Of a stretch of 64,000 nt of DNA, positions 54,127 to 63,173 are shown piece after piece. Origin of the DNA: UBA4971 sp900019985. GTDB taxonomy: Bacteria; Bacillota; SHA-98; UBA4971. The notes below the pieces were generated by a model that was not told the origin of the DNA, ran no database searches, and worked only from the letters and a program-made list of their open reading frames with translations. How positions within the stretch are numbered: the stretch's first letter is position 1; each line of letters opens with the position of its first letter. The stretch spans positions 1-64,000 of the forward strand of contig JBMNFG010000014.1 in assembly GCA_050949175.1 (NCBI GenBank), in the 5' to 3' direction. Both the position numbers and the translations under genes were made by a program.

Positions 54127-55341
54127 GTGTCGTTAAAAGGAAATGTTCTCATCGGGCAGTCCGGAGGACCGACCTGCGTAATCAACAGCAGTCTCTACGG
54201 TATCATCGATGAAGCGAAGAAGTACGACTTTATCGGGGATATATACGGTACTATTCATGGCATAGAAGGAGTCTTGAATAAAAAGATCATTAACCTTAGA
54301 TCTGAGACAGATGAGACGCTTCGAGGACTGACAAGGACTCCCGGAGCCGCTTTGGGTGGATGCAGGTATAAGGTACAGCAATCTGACATGGATGCCATCT
54401 TCGAAGTGTTTGACGCGCTCGATATCAGGTACTTCTTTTATATCGGCGGGAACGATTCAATGGACACTGCGGACAAGCTAAACACGGCTGCCTTGAGGCT
54501 GGGATATGATCTGCGCGTTATTGGGGTCCCGAAAACCGTAGACAATGACCTGCCTGAGACGCATCACTGCCCAGGATTCGGCAGCGCAGCAAAGTACGTG
54601 GCTACCTCAGTCAGGGAAGCAGGTATTCATAATGCCAGCATGTATACGTCTGAGCCTATTACCATTCTTCAGACTGTTGGGAGAAACACAGGATGGCTTC
54701 CAGGTGCAAGTGCACTGGCCAAATCTCGGGAGGATGAAGCTCCTCATCTAATATACTTTCCTGAAAAGCGGTATAACATCTACCAGTTCACGATTGACGT
54801 GGAGAACGTCTATAGGAGGCTCGGCGGGGCTTTCATAGTGGTTGGAGAAGGTTTGAAAGATGAAAACGGCGAGTACTGGCATGCTGAACACGGGCTGGTG
54901 GCTACCGATGCTTTCGGCCATCCTACACTGGGCGGAGTCAGTGAGTTTCTAAAAGACCTTATTGAGAAGCACCTAAAAGTAAAGACACGCACTATCAAAT
55001 TGGACATCTGTCAGCAGGCAGCGATGCATTTTGCTTCCCAGAGAGACGTGAATGATGCGATTGCGGTAGGAAGAGATGCAGTGAAAACTGCTATCTTGGG
55101 TCTCAGCGGAGTCATGGTGACCCTTCTGGAGGAAGAGGGTGAAACCGGCTGGGCTGAACTGGACGAGGTGGCCAATGTGGAGCGGCAGGTGCCGACAGAG
55201 TGGCTGAATAGCGAGGGAACCTTTGTAACCGATGAGTTCGTGGATTACGTGCGTCCTCTGATCCGTGGCGAAGTGAAGGTGCAGATTGAAGACGGGTTGC
55301 CGTCATACGTCAGACTCAAGAAGTCGTTTATTGAGTTTTGA
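54127..55341 (+). CDS. 6-phosphofructokinase, PPi-dependent type
   Basis: 404 residues from GTG 54127. GQSGGPTCVINSSL is the N-terminal phosphate loop. The catalytic segments read GGNDSMDTADKL and PKTVDNDLPETHHCPGFGSAA. Asp in GGND (rather than Gly of GGDGS) and Lys in PKTVDND are features of pyrophosphate-using enzymes. The reaction is fructose 6-phosphate to fructose 1,6-bisphosphate, reversible with PPi. It follows the ABC importer genes and may handle the imported sugar. ATP use cannot be excluded without assay. Confidence 0.85.
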   Translation: MSLKGNVLIGQSGGPTCVINSSLYGIIDEAKKYDFIGDIYGTIHGIEGVLNKKIINLRSETDETLRGLTRTPGAALGGCRYKVQQSDMDAIFEVFDALDIRYFFYIGGNDSMDTADKLNTAALRLGYDLRVIGVPKTVDNDLPETHHCPGFGSAAKYVATSVREAGIHNASMYTSEPITILQTVGRNTGWLPGASALAKSREDEAPHLIYFPEKRYNIYQFTIDVENVYRRLGGAFIVVGEGLKDENGEYWHAEHGLVATDAFGHPTLGGVSEFLKDLIEKHLKVKTRTIKLDICQQAAMHFASQRDVNDAIAVGRDAVKTAILGLSGVMVTLLEEEGETGWAELDEVANVERQVPTEWLNSEGTFVTDEFVDYVRPLIRGEVKVQIEDGLPSYVRLKKSFIEF

Positions 55342-55520
55342 GATGCTTATTTGACTTGGGGAAGGAGTATTACACCTCTGGAAGCAGCGTTCCACTTCTG
55401 GAAGGCTTATTTAGGTCTTCGAAGCGAAGGTTTAGCTTTTGTAACACTTGGTCTGCCGATGGGCAGGGCCTAACACAAGAACGGGACATATGGGGCATTT
55501 CATAACTAGGAGGCTTATAG
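55342..55520 (+). other. spacer with about four 21-bp degenerate units
   Basis: Between the phosphofructokinase and HAD genes, units resembling TTCCACTTCTGGAAGGCTTA are visible four times with strong drift. No gene is present. Confidence 0.35.
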
Positions 55521-56144
55521 ATGGGTAAGATTGTAATCTTTGATTTTGACGGGACTATCGTAGACTCGATGCCCCGTCTTGCTGATATCGCAGCCGGATT
55601 GATTAACCGGTATTATGGATTATCTTCAAAGATTAGCAGGGATTTATATATCATGACCTCAGGTGCCCCTTTTGTCGAGCAGATAGAGTATATGTTTCCT
55701 GGGAAGAAGGAGAACAGTGAAATCGTAGAGGAGTTCGAGCGAAGGAAGGAAAGCGAACTTATGAATGAGCCTCTGTTCCCCGGAACCAAGGAAGCCCTGG
55801 CTGCCCTCGCTGAGCGAGGAAACAAAATCGTTATTTCGTCAAGTAACTTCCAGCACTTAATGGAGGCTTACATAAAGGAGCAAGGCCTGGCTCCTGATTT
55901 GGTCTTAGGACATAAAGAAGGCTTCTCAAAAGGAAAAGACCATTTTGATTACATTAAGACACATCTTCGGGCTGATACCGATGACCTGGTTTTTGTCGGG
56001 GATTCACTGCGAGACCTGGAGAAAGCCGGGGAAAACGGCGTGCGATTCATCGGAAAAATAGGCACTTTCACGGCAGATGAGTTCAGAGAGGCCGGCGCGG
56101 CCGAAGTGATCCACGATCTCAGAGAATTGGTGGGTATCCTCTGA
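55521..56144 (+). CDS. HAD family hydrolase
   Basis: 207 residues. Motif I is FDFDGTIVDS, motif II IVISSSNFQH, the Lys is in the GFSKGKD region, and motif IV is LVFVGDSLRDLEKA. It belongs to the phosphoglycolate phosphatase-like group with a helical cap (about residues 20-85). It is the last gene before array 2 and follows the phosphofructokinase, so a sugar-phosphate substrate is plausible but unproven. The ATG has GGAGGCTTATAG upstream. Confidence 0.85.
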   Translation: MGKIVIFDFDGTIVDSMPRLADIAAGLINRYYGLSSKISRDLYIMTSGAPFVEQIEYMFPGKKENSEIVEEFERRKESELMNEPLFPGTKEALAALAERGNKIVISSSNFQHLMEAYIKEQGLAPDLVLGHKEGFSKGKDHFDYIKTHLRADTDDLVFVGDSLRDLEKAGENGVRFIGKIGTFTADEFREAGAAEVIHDLRELVGIL

Positions 56145-56186
56145 CAGATACCTTGTGAATGAATGTCCTCTAATGGATCTCGTAAT

Positions 56187-56700
56187 CGAGTGGCTCGCCT
56201 TTTGAGCCCTTCAGATTCATTCATAGGCGTTTCTGATAGAGAATGGCTCTCCCTCGGAGCCATTCCGACTTATTTGGGGGCTTTTGGGTTTCCCATCGGC
56301 TCGTGCGGTGAACCGATCAGGCACGTTTTTCAATCTCCATTAGGTTGAATGGCTTACGTCGTGAGCCGTTTGCCCGGATTCGCCCCGCTTTTGGCTGTGG
56401 ATTGGCTCTTCTGCTAAGCCATTCAGGACGCTCAGAAGCTTCTTCGGTCTATGATTGCTCATGGGGAGGGCCGTTCGGACTTATTTCGCGACCTTTCGGC
56501 TTACGATTGGCTCATTGCACCAATCATTCACCTAAATTGAGCCCGCTTGTAGGTTGTTATTGGCGCTTCTGGTACGCCATTCAGGGCGTTCAGACGACTT
56601 ATCGATGCATGAATGGCTTAGGTGATGGGCCAATCGCGTTGATCAGATGGCTGTTTGATGGCTGTTTGATAGATGAATGGCTCAGCGGAAGAGCGGTTAC
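56187..56700 (+). repeat. array 2: about 10 palindromic units with 53-bp period
   Basis: Units begin near 56187, 56241, 56294, 56347, 56400, 56453, 56505, 56558, 56611 and 56675. The palindrome GAATGGCTC-TCCCTCG-GAGCCATTC at 56241 is perfect, and others show compensated changes (TGGCG with CGCCA at 56558, ATCGG with CCGAT at 56294). It is the same family as array 1, 7.2 kb away. Bases 56701-56867 that follow show nothing further. Confidence 0.83.
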
Positions 56701-56867
56701 CGCTATTTGAGCGCCGTTTCGCTTGAGGACTAATGCGTGATCCTTAAAGGAAAAATACAAAAAGAATAGAATCCATCATACCATGTAAGTAGAATCGAGC
56801 ATGTTATACCGTGTAACAGAACACCATCTTCGCACAAATGGAAAACACGGAAAGGAGATGATATGGG

Positions 56868-56978
56868 ATGAAGAAGTATGAGTATAAGTGCGTTCATATT
56901 CTTGGATTCGGCGAGACAGATCAAGTCCAGATTAGGATCAAGTCCAGATTAGTGTGTAAATTCCTCAGTTATCAATAA
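56868..56978 (+). pseudogene. DUF4177-like fragment cut by the IS
   Basis: ATG 56868 after GGAAAGGAG opens MKKYEYKCVHILGFGE, which resembles the first strand of DUF4177 proteins. The frame then enters a 17-bp duplication and the end of the IS256-type element, where it stops. The rest of the gene is missing. Confidence 0.5.
56919..56952 (+). repeat. 17-bp direct duplication next to the IS end
   Basis: GATCAAGTCCAGATTAG occurs twice in a row directly before the IS256-type left end. It is probably a scar of an insertion or repair event. Confidence 0.75.
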
Positions 56979-58309
56979 GCTTATCTGATATACGCAATAT
57001 TGCTTTGATCATTGGTTTGTTTTTGCTCTTCTTGCCACTGAAGGTATTCACTCATATCCAGGTATTTTTTGCCGCTTATCCACTTGTCGTCAATTTCCAT
57101 AAGTAAGGCTCCAATTAGGCGAATTGCCGATTCCCGGTTCGGGAAAATACGGATAACTCGTTCCCTGCGCCTAATCTCTTCGATAAGACGCTCGACAGCG
57201 TTTGTAGTACGCAGACGCCGGCGATATTTTTCCGGCAGCATAAGGACCGCGGTAGCATCATCAAAGCCCATTTCAAGTATTTGCATGGCCTTGGGTGCTT
57301 TTTTCTCAAATGTCTCCAAGGTTTGATTCAATAACAACCGGGCAGTACCGATATCAGGCGCATCCAGAATCGCTCGCAGATGCGGATAAAGCTCTTCTTT
57401 TGCCGACTTAGGCGTAGCGTCCATGATATTACGCATAAAGTGGGTTTGGCAGCGATGCCAGGTAACACCCTGGAAGTAGCGGCGAACCGCCTTGACCAGG
57501 CCGCCATGGTCATCTGATACTACCAGTTCGACACCACGCAGGTTACGGCTTTTAAGCCAGGAAAAAAACTGGCTCCAACTGGCTTCAGATTCACTGTCGC
57601 CCAGCATGAGACCTAAAACTTCCCGGTAGCCTTCGGTATTTATGCCGATAGCGATCATAGCGCTCCGGGAACGGACGCGACCGTCTTCACGAATCTTCAG
57701 TACGAAAGCGTCCACCAAGACAAAAGGATAGCATTTTTCCCGCAAGTCCCGGTTATTCCAAGCGTTCACAATGGGGTCCAGTTTCTTGCACAACTCTGAA
57801 ACAGTGGATTTGGAAAATTCGGTACCACACAGCTCTTCCGTTATCTGACTGACCTTGCGGGTAGAGACCCCGTTGATTACCATTTCCATCAGGGCCAGTA
57901 TCAAGGCCTGTTCGCTCCGCTGGTAGCGGGCAAACATCTCGGTGGAAAACTGACCGTTACGAAAACGCGGAACATGTAAGGCTATGGTTCCCACCCGGGT
58001 GGTTAGTGTATGCGGGCGTGTGCCGTTACGGTACCCCTTCCTTTTATCAGTGCGTTCGTATGGTTCGGCTTGAAGCTGTTCGGTGGCTTGCGCCTGCAAA
58101 ATCTGGTTCAATACCGATTCCAATAGCGCTGACACGCCGGCATCCTTGTTATTTCCTAAAAATAGACGGTGCAAAAGTTCTTGATCTACGGTAATCTGGT
58201 ATTGAGCCATTCAAATTCCTCCTCTTAGAATTTTGGTTTGTCCAACTTCTATTCTAACTGAGGAATTTGTTAATGGCTCTCCTATTTTTTTAGAAAACCA
58301 TTTTTACAC
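56954..58309 (-). mobile_element. IS256-family insertion sequence
   Basis: The transposase at 56981-58210 is flanked by inverted repeats AAATTCCTCAGTTA (56958-56971) and its complement (58255-58268). The outer ends are uncertain: GTGTAAA occurs at 56954 and, inverted, ending at 58309. No target duplication is visible, because the two flanks belong to different broken genes. Confidence 0.75.
56981..58210 (-). CDS. IS256-family transposase
   Basis: 409 residues, full length for the family. It has the DDE acidic residues in LVDAFVLKIREDGRVRS, VVSDDHGG and RTTNAVERLIEEIRRRE. The N-terminal region (ATEQLQAEPYERTDKRKGYRNG) is the usual Mutator-type start. The frame is intact, so the element may be active. 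It moves by a copy-out circle route. Its direction is opposite to the neighbouring IS5-type fragment. Confidence 0.93.
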   Translation of the reverse strand: MAQYQITVDQELLHRLFLGNNKDAGVSALLESVLNQILQAQATEQLQAEPYERTDKRKGYRNGTRPHTLTTRVGTIALHVPRFRNGQFSTEMFARYQRSEQALILALMEMVINGVSTRKVSQITEELCGTEFSKSTVSELCKKLDPIVNAWNNRDLREKCYPFVLVDAFVLKIREDGRVRSRSAMIAIGINTEGYREVLGLMLGDSESEASWSQFFSWLKSRNLRGVELVVSDDHGGLVKAVRRYFQGVTWHRCQTHFMRNIMDATPKSAKEELYPHLRAILDAPDIGTARLLLNQTLETFEKKAPKAMQILEMGFDDATAVLMLPEKYRRRLRTTNAVERLIEEIRRRERVIRIFPNRESAIRLIGALLMEIDDKWISGKKYLDMSEYLQWQEEQKQTNDQSNIAYIR

Positions 58310-58315
58310 CATTAT

Positions 58316-59374
58316 ATGGACTCAACTCACGAATCGGACAATGACAATCACGATGAAGATAACTCAGAGGGAGATTTAAAAGAAAACAAAAACAAAGGGC
58401 GTCTCAATATCGATGCTACTTGCGCGCCGGCTGACATTCGTTATCCTACTGACTTATCGTTGTTAAACGAAGCCCGTGAAAAGCTTGAGCGTATGATTGA
58501 TGACCTCTATGCACCCCTTAAAGGCAAAATGCCGAAACCCCGAACCTACCGGAGAAACGCCCGCAAAGACTATCTTTCGGAAGCTAAAGTTAGAAAGCAC
58601 CGAAAGAAGTCCTTACGTCGGGCAATCGGTAAGCAACTACGTTATATCGCGCGGGATCTGAGAATTATTGAGCGACTTTCCAACGAAAACGGCTGTGGGC
58701 AACTAAGTCCAAGACAACAGCGGGAATACCAAATAATACAAGAGCTCTATCAGCAACAGAAGTTAATGTATGAAACCCGCACCCATCGGATAGACAATCG
58801 TATCGTCAGCATTAGTCAGCCCTATGTCCGTCCGATTGTTCGCGGAAAAGCCGCAGCTGAAACTGAGTTTGGAGCCAAAATTATGGTTAGCTTGATCGAC
58901 GGTTTTGCTTTCGTGGATGAGATTAGTTGGAATAACTTCAACGAAGGGACAAAATTAAAAGAAGCTATTGAAACCTTTCGTTTGCGTACAGGGCACTATC
59001 CCAGAGTCGTTCATGCTGATGCCATCTTTCGAACCCGGGCCAATCTTGAATATTGCAAACAAAGAGGCATTCGGTTAAGTGGACCGCGGCTGGGACGCCC
59101 TAAGATCAAGCAACTAAAAGCCCAGAAAAGACTGGAACGAATGGATAGTCGAATCCGTAACGCTATTGAAGGTAGATTTGGTGTAGGAAAACGCCGGTAT
59201 GGGTTGGGCCGTATTATGGCTAGGCTTCAGGTAACCAGCGAAACTGTGATCCATCTACAATTCTTGGTAATGAACTTAGAACGAAAGCTCCGGCTTCTTT
59301 TTACCCATTTTTGGCGGTCGCCTTTTCGGTTGTCAAAGTTCTTCTTTTCTGTTCCTGCTTGCGTTTTTCAGTAA
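58316..59374 (+). pseudogene. IS5-type transposase, N-terminally truncated
   Basis: 352 residues remain. GRLNIDATCAPADIRYPTDLS and LLNEAREKLERMIDDLY, then GAKIMVSLIDGFAF, HADAIFRTRANLEYCK and IEGRFGVGKRRYGLGRI are typical of an IS5/IS1182-like DDE transposase. The family start (about 80-100 residues including the first helices) is missing at the edge of the IS256-type element. Its right end cuts into the cupin gene. Confidence 0.8.
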
Positions 59375-59754
59375 GCCCTAATTAGATTATGCCATTTACC
59401 GGCCGGGATGAAGATGACATCGTCATCATAAACCATTCTTTGAAAATCAAGGCATTCTCTATTGTCCCCCATTTTAACGAGGCCTTGACCCTGTTCGATC
59501 CGGATAAATTGATCAACGAAGGGATGCATTTCCAGACCAATATCTTCCCCGACATTGATGCTCATTAAGGTAAGCTGCAAATAGCACCCGGTCCATAAAG
59601 CGGTTCGAAAGTTTGGATTGCGCCTGGTGGCTTCTGCAATATTGATCACAAAGGGTTCTGGCCCATAATCCCTTAGCTCAGGATGATGGGGAGATGGGGG
59701 AAACATATTGTACAAATCGCTCACCCCGTTTACATTGAAGATTATGATCATCAT
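59368..59754 (-). pseudogene. cupin-domain protein, C-terminally truncated by the IS5-type element
   Basis: About 128 residues. SINVGEDIGLEMHPFVDQFIRIEQGQG and FIPAGKWHNLI are the two cupin motifs with His, Glu and His ligands. After NLI the frame runs into the IS5-type end (RAY, then stop). Relatives continue for about 25 more residues. Small cupins of this kind bind a metal and a small ligand of unknown identity. Confidence 0.75.
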
Positions 59755-59847
59755 ATGAGTTATCTAAAAGGATCGGTGTTAGCCAAGGGAAAATGCGGCC
59801 GATTGTATGGTAAAAACCAAAGGCTGTTGCGAATGGTAGCCGGTTTT

Positions 59848-60381
59848 TTATTTCTTTTTTAGAAGGGTAATCGAATCGGCATCGTATAGGATGAGGCCGT
59901 CCTTCTTCATTTTTGCCAATTCCCGTGACAAGGAGGTGCGCTGTACGCCGATCATTTCGGCGAGGGCTTTTTTGGTCATCTTCAGTTTAATTTGGTTGGT
60001 ATTTTGCTTTTTACTTTCGTATTCCAGAAAGCTAATTACGCTTTCCCGGATTGTTCTATTCACATAGCGTTTAATACGATCGCCAAGAATAGTAGCGTTA
60101 TCTGAGACGAATTCGAGGTATTTTTGTAAAAAGCTGTGATGAACAATGAAAAGTTTGAAAAGGCGCTCTTTACTGATCTCCAAAATCACCGTCGGCTGTT
60201 TGGCGGTAATGGTCATTGGGTAATAGGGGTTTTTCGAGAACAATAAATTCCCGCCCAGAAGATCATCGCGGAAAAATTCGGCCAGGGTCATGATGTGTCC
60301 GTTCTCATCAATCCGTTCGACGAAGACATGACCGGAGAGGATAATCTCCAGTTTGACACAGACTTCCCCCGCAAAATGCAC
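59848..60381 (-). pseudogene. Crp/Fnr family regulator, N-terminally truncated
   Basis: 177 residues remain. The frame begins in the cyclic-nucleotide domain (HFAGEVCVKLEIILSGHVFVERID) and continues to a winged helix with MTKKALAEMIGVQRTSLSRELAKMKKDG. Normal members have 215-230 residues; about 40 at the start, and any promoter, are replaced by the end of the copA gene. A GTG at 60381 could start it, but the sensor domain is incomplete. Confidence 0.75.
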
Positions 60382-62827
60382 AGGGATTAAACCTTTTCAG
60401 GCTTAAAGAGTTGGTGACGACCGATACCGAGCTGAAGGCCATCGCCGCCCCGGCGATTACCGGGTTCAAGAACCCAAAGGCGGCAAAAGGAATCCCCAAT
60501 GTGTTGTAGATAAAAGCCCAAAAGAGGTTCTGTTTGATCTTCCTCATCGTCTGCCGGGAGAGGCGGACGGCGGCGGGAACCGCTCTTAGATCATCCCGCA
60601 GCAGGGTGATGCCGGCGGCTTCGATCGCCACATCCGTACCGCTCCCCAGGGCGATCCCGATCGCCGCGGCGGCCAGGGCCGGGGCGTCGTTGATCCCGTC
60701 GCCGACCATGGCCACAACCTTCCCTTGCTCCTTCAGGTCCTCGACTTTTTCCGCCTTCTCTTCCGGGAGCACCTCGGCCAGAACATTGTCAATCCCGACC
60801 TGGCGGGCGACGGCCGCTGCGGTCCTCCGGTTGTCACCGGTAAGCATATAGACGTCAATCCCCATGGCCGCTAGCTCGCCAACGGCTTCCTTTGCCGTCT
60901 CCTTCAAGGTGTCAGCCACGGCAATGATTGCGGCCGGCTGCCGGTCCACAGCCATCAACATGGCGGTCTTCCCTTCGTCCTCCAGCCCGGTCAAGGCCTT
61001 TTCCGCAGCCCCAAAGTCAATCCCCTGCTCCTCCATGAGCTTCCGGGTGCCCAGGTAGATCTCAACCCCCGCCAGGGGCTTACGGGTTATGCCGGCTGGT
61101 ACGCTCACCCGCGCCTTCACCCCCTGCCCGGGAAGGGCGGTAAACTCTTCCGGATCCGGGAGGGCGCCGTGTTCCTGCTTGCCTTTTTCGTAAATCGCGA
61201 CCCCCAAAGGATGCTCGGACTTCTTCTCCACGATGGCCGCCAGGTAAATAGCTTCCTCCGCTGTGAAATCACTGAGGGGGACGAGGTCGGTCACCTCCGG
61301 ACGGCCTTTGGTGATGGTCCCGGTCTTATCCAGGATGACCGCGTCGATCTTGTAGGCCGTCTCCAGGTGTTCCCCGCCTTTAATCAGAATACCGCTCTCC
61401 GCGCCCTTCCCGGTCCCAACCATAATCGCGGTCGGCGTCGCCAGCCCCAAAGCGCAAGGGCAGGCAATAACCAGGACGGAAACGGCGCTGATCACCGCGG
61501 TGGATAGATCGCCGGTGAGCAAGAACCGGAGCAGGAAGGCGAGCACCGCAATACCGATGACCACCGGGACAAAGACCCCGGCCACCCGGTCGGCGATCTT
61601 CTGGATCGGCGCTTTGGCGCCTTGCGCTTCCTCGACCATCTTGATGATCTGGGCGAGGACCGTATCCTTCCCGACCTTGGTTGCTTTAAACTTAAACGTG
61701 CCGAAGGTGTTGATCGTGGCGCCGGTCACCGGGTCGCCAACCTTCTTCTCCACCGGCAGGCTTTCCCCGGTGAGCATCGATTCATCGATGGCCGGGTTGC
61801 CCTCAATAATCCACCCGTCGACAGGGACCTTCTCCCCAGGCCGGACGATAATGACCTCGCCAACCTTTACTTCGGCAACAGGGATGTCCATCTCTTGCCC
61901 GTCCCTGATGACCCGGGCTGTCTTTGCCTGCAACCCCAGGAGCTTCTTAATCGCCGCCGAGGTTCTCCTTTTGGCCACCGCTTCCAGGTACTTCCCAAGG
62001 AGGATCAGGGTGATGATCACAGCCGACGCCTCAAAGTACAGGGCTTTCATCGTCCCCGGTGCGGTTGGCGCAAAAAAGCCGTTATAGATACTGAAAAAGT
62101 AGGCGGCGGAGGTCCCCAGGGCGACCAAGACATCCATATTCGGGCTCTTTGCCCGTAACGCGTAAAAGGCGTTCCGGTAGAACCGGAAACCAAGAATAAA
62201 CTGGACCGGTGTGGCGATGATCAACTGGAAATACTCATTATGGAGAAGACCCGGGTTGATCCCAAGCAGGTGCAAAATCATCGCCAAAAGCAGGGGAGAA
62301 CTGAGCAGCGCCGCGGCGATGAACTCGCCCCGCAGCCGCCGGCGTTCCCTGGCCCGTGCTTCTTCTTCGCGGTCACGGAGTTCCTCCTCCGCCAGTTCCG
62401 CATGGTAACCGAGGGCATCCACCGCCTTGACCAGGGCGGATACCTCAACCTGCGCAGGATCGTATTCCACAGTCGCCTTGGCGGTCGCCAGGTTCACCGT
62501 AGCCTTTTTCACCCCGGCCAACTGGTTTAGGATCTTCTCAATCCGGGCCGCACAGGCGGCACAGCTCATTCCCTCCACATTAAGCAGGACTTTTCCCTGC
62601 GTTCTGCCGGTTGTTCCGTCGATCACGCCGTAGCCAAGGTTTTTGATGGTCGCGACCAGTTTCTCCCTGGTGACCGCCTGCTCCTCATATTCCACCACCG
62701 CCTCTTCCAGGGCGAGATTGACAACGACCTGCTTGACCCCGGCCAACCCCCGCAGCCCCTTTTCGATCCTGGCCGCGCAGGCGGCGCAGGACATCCCGGA
62801 AATCTTGATTATCTCCTTCCTGGCCAT
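60308..62827 (-). CDS. copA: copper-transporting P1B-type ATPase
   Basis: 839 residues. Two N-terminal metal-binding domains each have GMSCAACAARIEK. Eight hydrophobic segments include VIACPCALGL (CPC). DKTGTITKG is the phosphorylation site, and MLTGDN and MVGDGINDAP follow. These mark a Cu(I) exporter. ATG 62827 follows GGAGGGAAGAGC. The protein should end near LSLKRFNP, but here it reads 22 residues further into the Crp/Fnr gene. The gene is clearly more GC-rich than its neighbours, which suggests transfer. Confidence 0.93.
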   Translation of the reverse strand: MARKEIIKISGMSCAACAARIEKGLRGLAGVKQVVVNLALEEAVVEYEEQAVTREKLVATIKNLGYGVIDGTTGRTQGKVLLNVEGMSCAACAARIEKILNQLAGVKKATVNLATAKATVEYDPAQVEVSALVKAVDALGYHAELAEEELRDREEEARARERRRLRGEFIAAALLSSPLLLAMILHLLGINPGLLHNEYFQLIIATPVQFILGFRFYRNAFYALRAKSPNMDVLVALGTSAAYFFSIYNGFFAPTAPGTMKALYFEASAVIITLILLGKYLEAVAKRRTSAAIKKLLGLQAKTARVIRDGQEMDIPVAEVKVGEVIIVRPGEKVPVDGWIIEGNPAIDESMLTGESLPVEKKVGDPVTGATINTFGTFKFKATKVGKDTVLAQIIKMVEEAQGAKAPIQKIADRVAGVFVPVVIGIAVLAFLLRFLLTGDLSTAVISAVSVLVIACPCALGLATPTAIMVGTGKGAESGILIKGGEHLETAYKIDAVILDKTGTITKGRPEVTDLVPLSDFTAEEAIYLAAIVEKKSEHPLGVAIYEKGKQEHGALPDPEEFTALPGQGVKARVSVPAGITRKPLAGVEIYLGTRKLMEEQGIDFGAAEKALTGLEDEGKTAMLMAVDRQPAAIIAVADTLKETAKEAVGELAAMGIDVYMLTGDNRRTAAAVARQVGIDNVLAEVLPEEKAEKVEDLKEQGKVVAMVGDGINDAPALAAAAIGIALGSGTDVAIEAAGITLLRDDLRAVPAAVRLSRQTMRKIKQNLFWAFIYNTLGIPFAAFGFLNPVIAGAAMAFSSVSVVTNSLSLKRFNPCAFCGGSLCQTGDYPLRSCLRRTD

Positions 62828-63173
62828 GCTCTTCCCTCCTTGCCGGACGCCCTCTGTACAACGGCGCAAGAAATACTCTCTCCTCTTATTATACACTTAT
62901 AGTGGGAAAAATTTGGTTAAAACCATTGAAAGAAGAAGTATCAAACTAACCCGTGGGGTTAATTTCTCCAGACAATACGGAAACGGGAAAGAAATGGTAT
63001 GGTCAGGCGGATGCCGGAAAGGCCGGTAAAAGAATTAACCGCCGTTTACGGCGGTCAATTCGCTCATGCACACGTGCATATAAGCGTTTGCACATGCCAA
63101 TGTGAGCAGCATGTTCACTTGTTTCCTTGTGGTTACTACGTGAGAAAAAATTGTCCCGTGCAAGCACGCGCTA
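62828..63173 (-). other. copA upstream region
   Basis: No gene is seen. It should hold the copA promoter on the minus strand, but no copper-regulator operator was identified. A GC-rich hairpin at 63038-63055 lies in it. Confidence 0.3.
63038..63055 (-). terminator. hairpin downstream of the aldolase gene
   Basis: ACCGCCG (63038-63044) pairs with CGGCGGT (63049-63055). On the minus strand, after the aldolase stop, it is followed by TAATTCTTTT. It may terminate the aldolase transcript. Confidence 0.5.

Noticed and set aside
61169..62158. Several plus-strand ORFs of 100-195 codons
   Set aside because: They are shadows of the GC-rich copA gene on the opposite strand and match no family.
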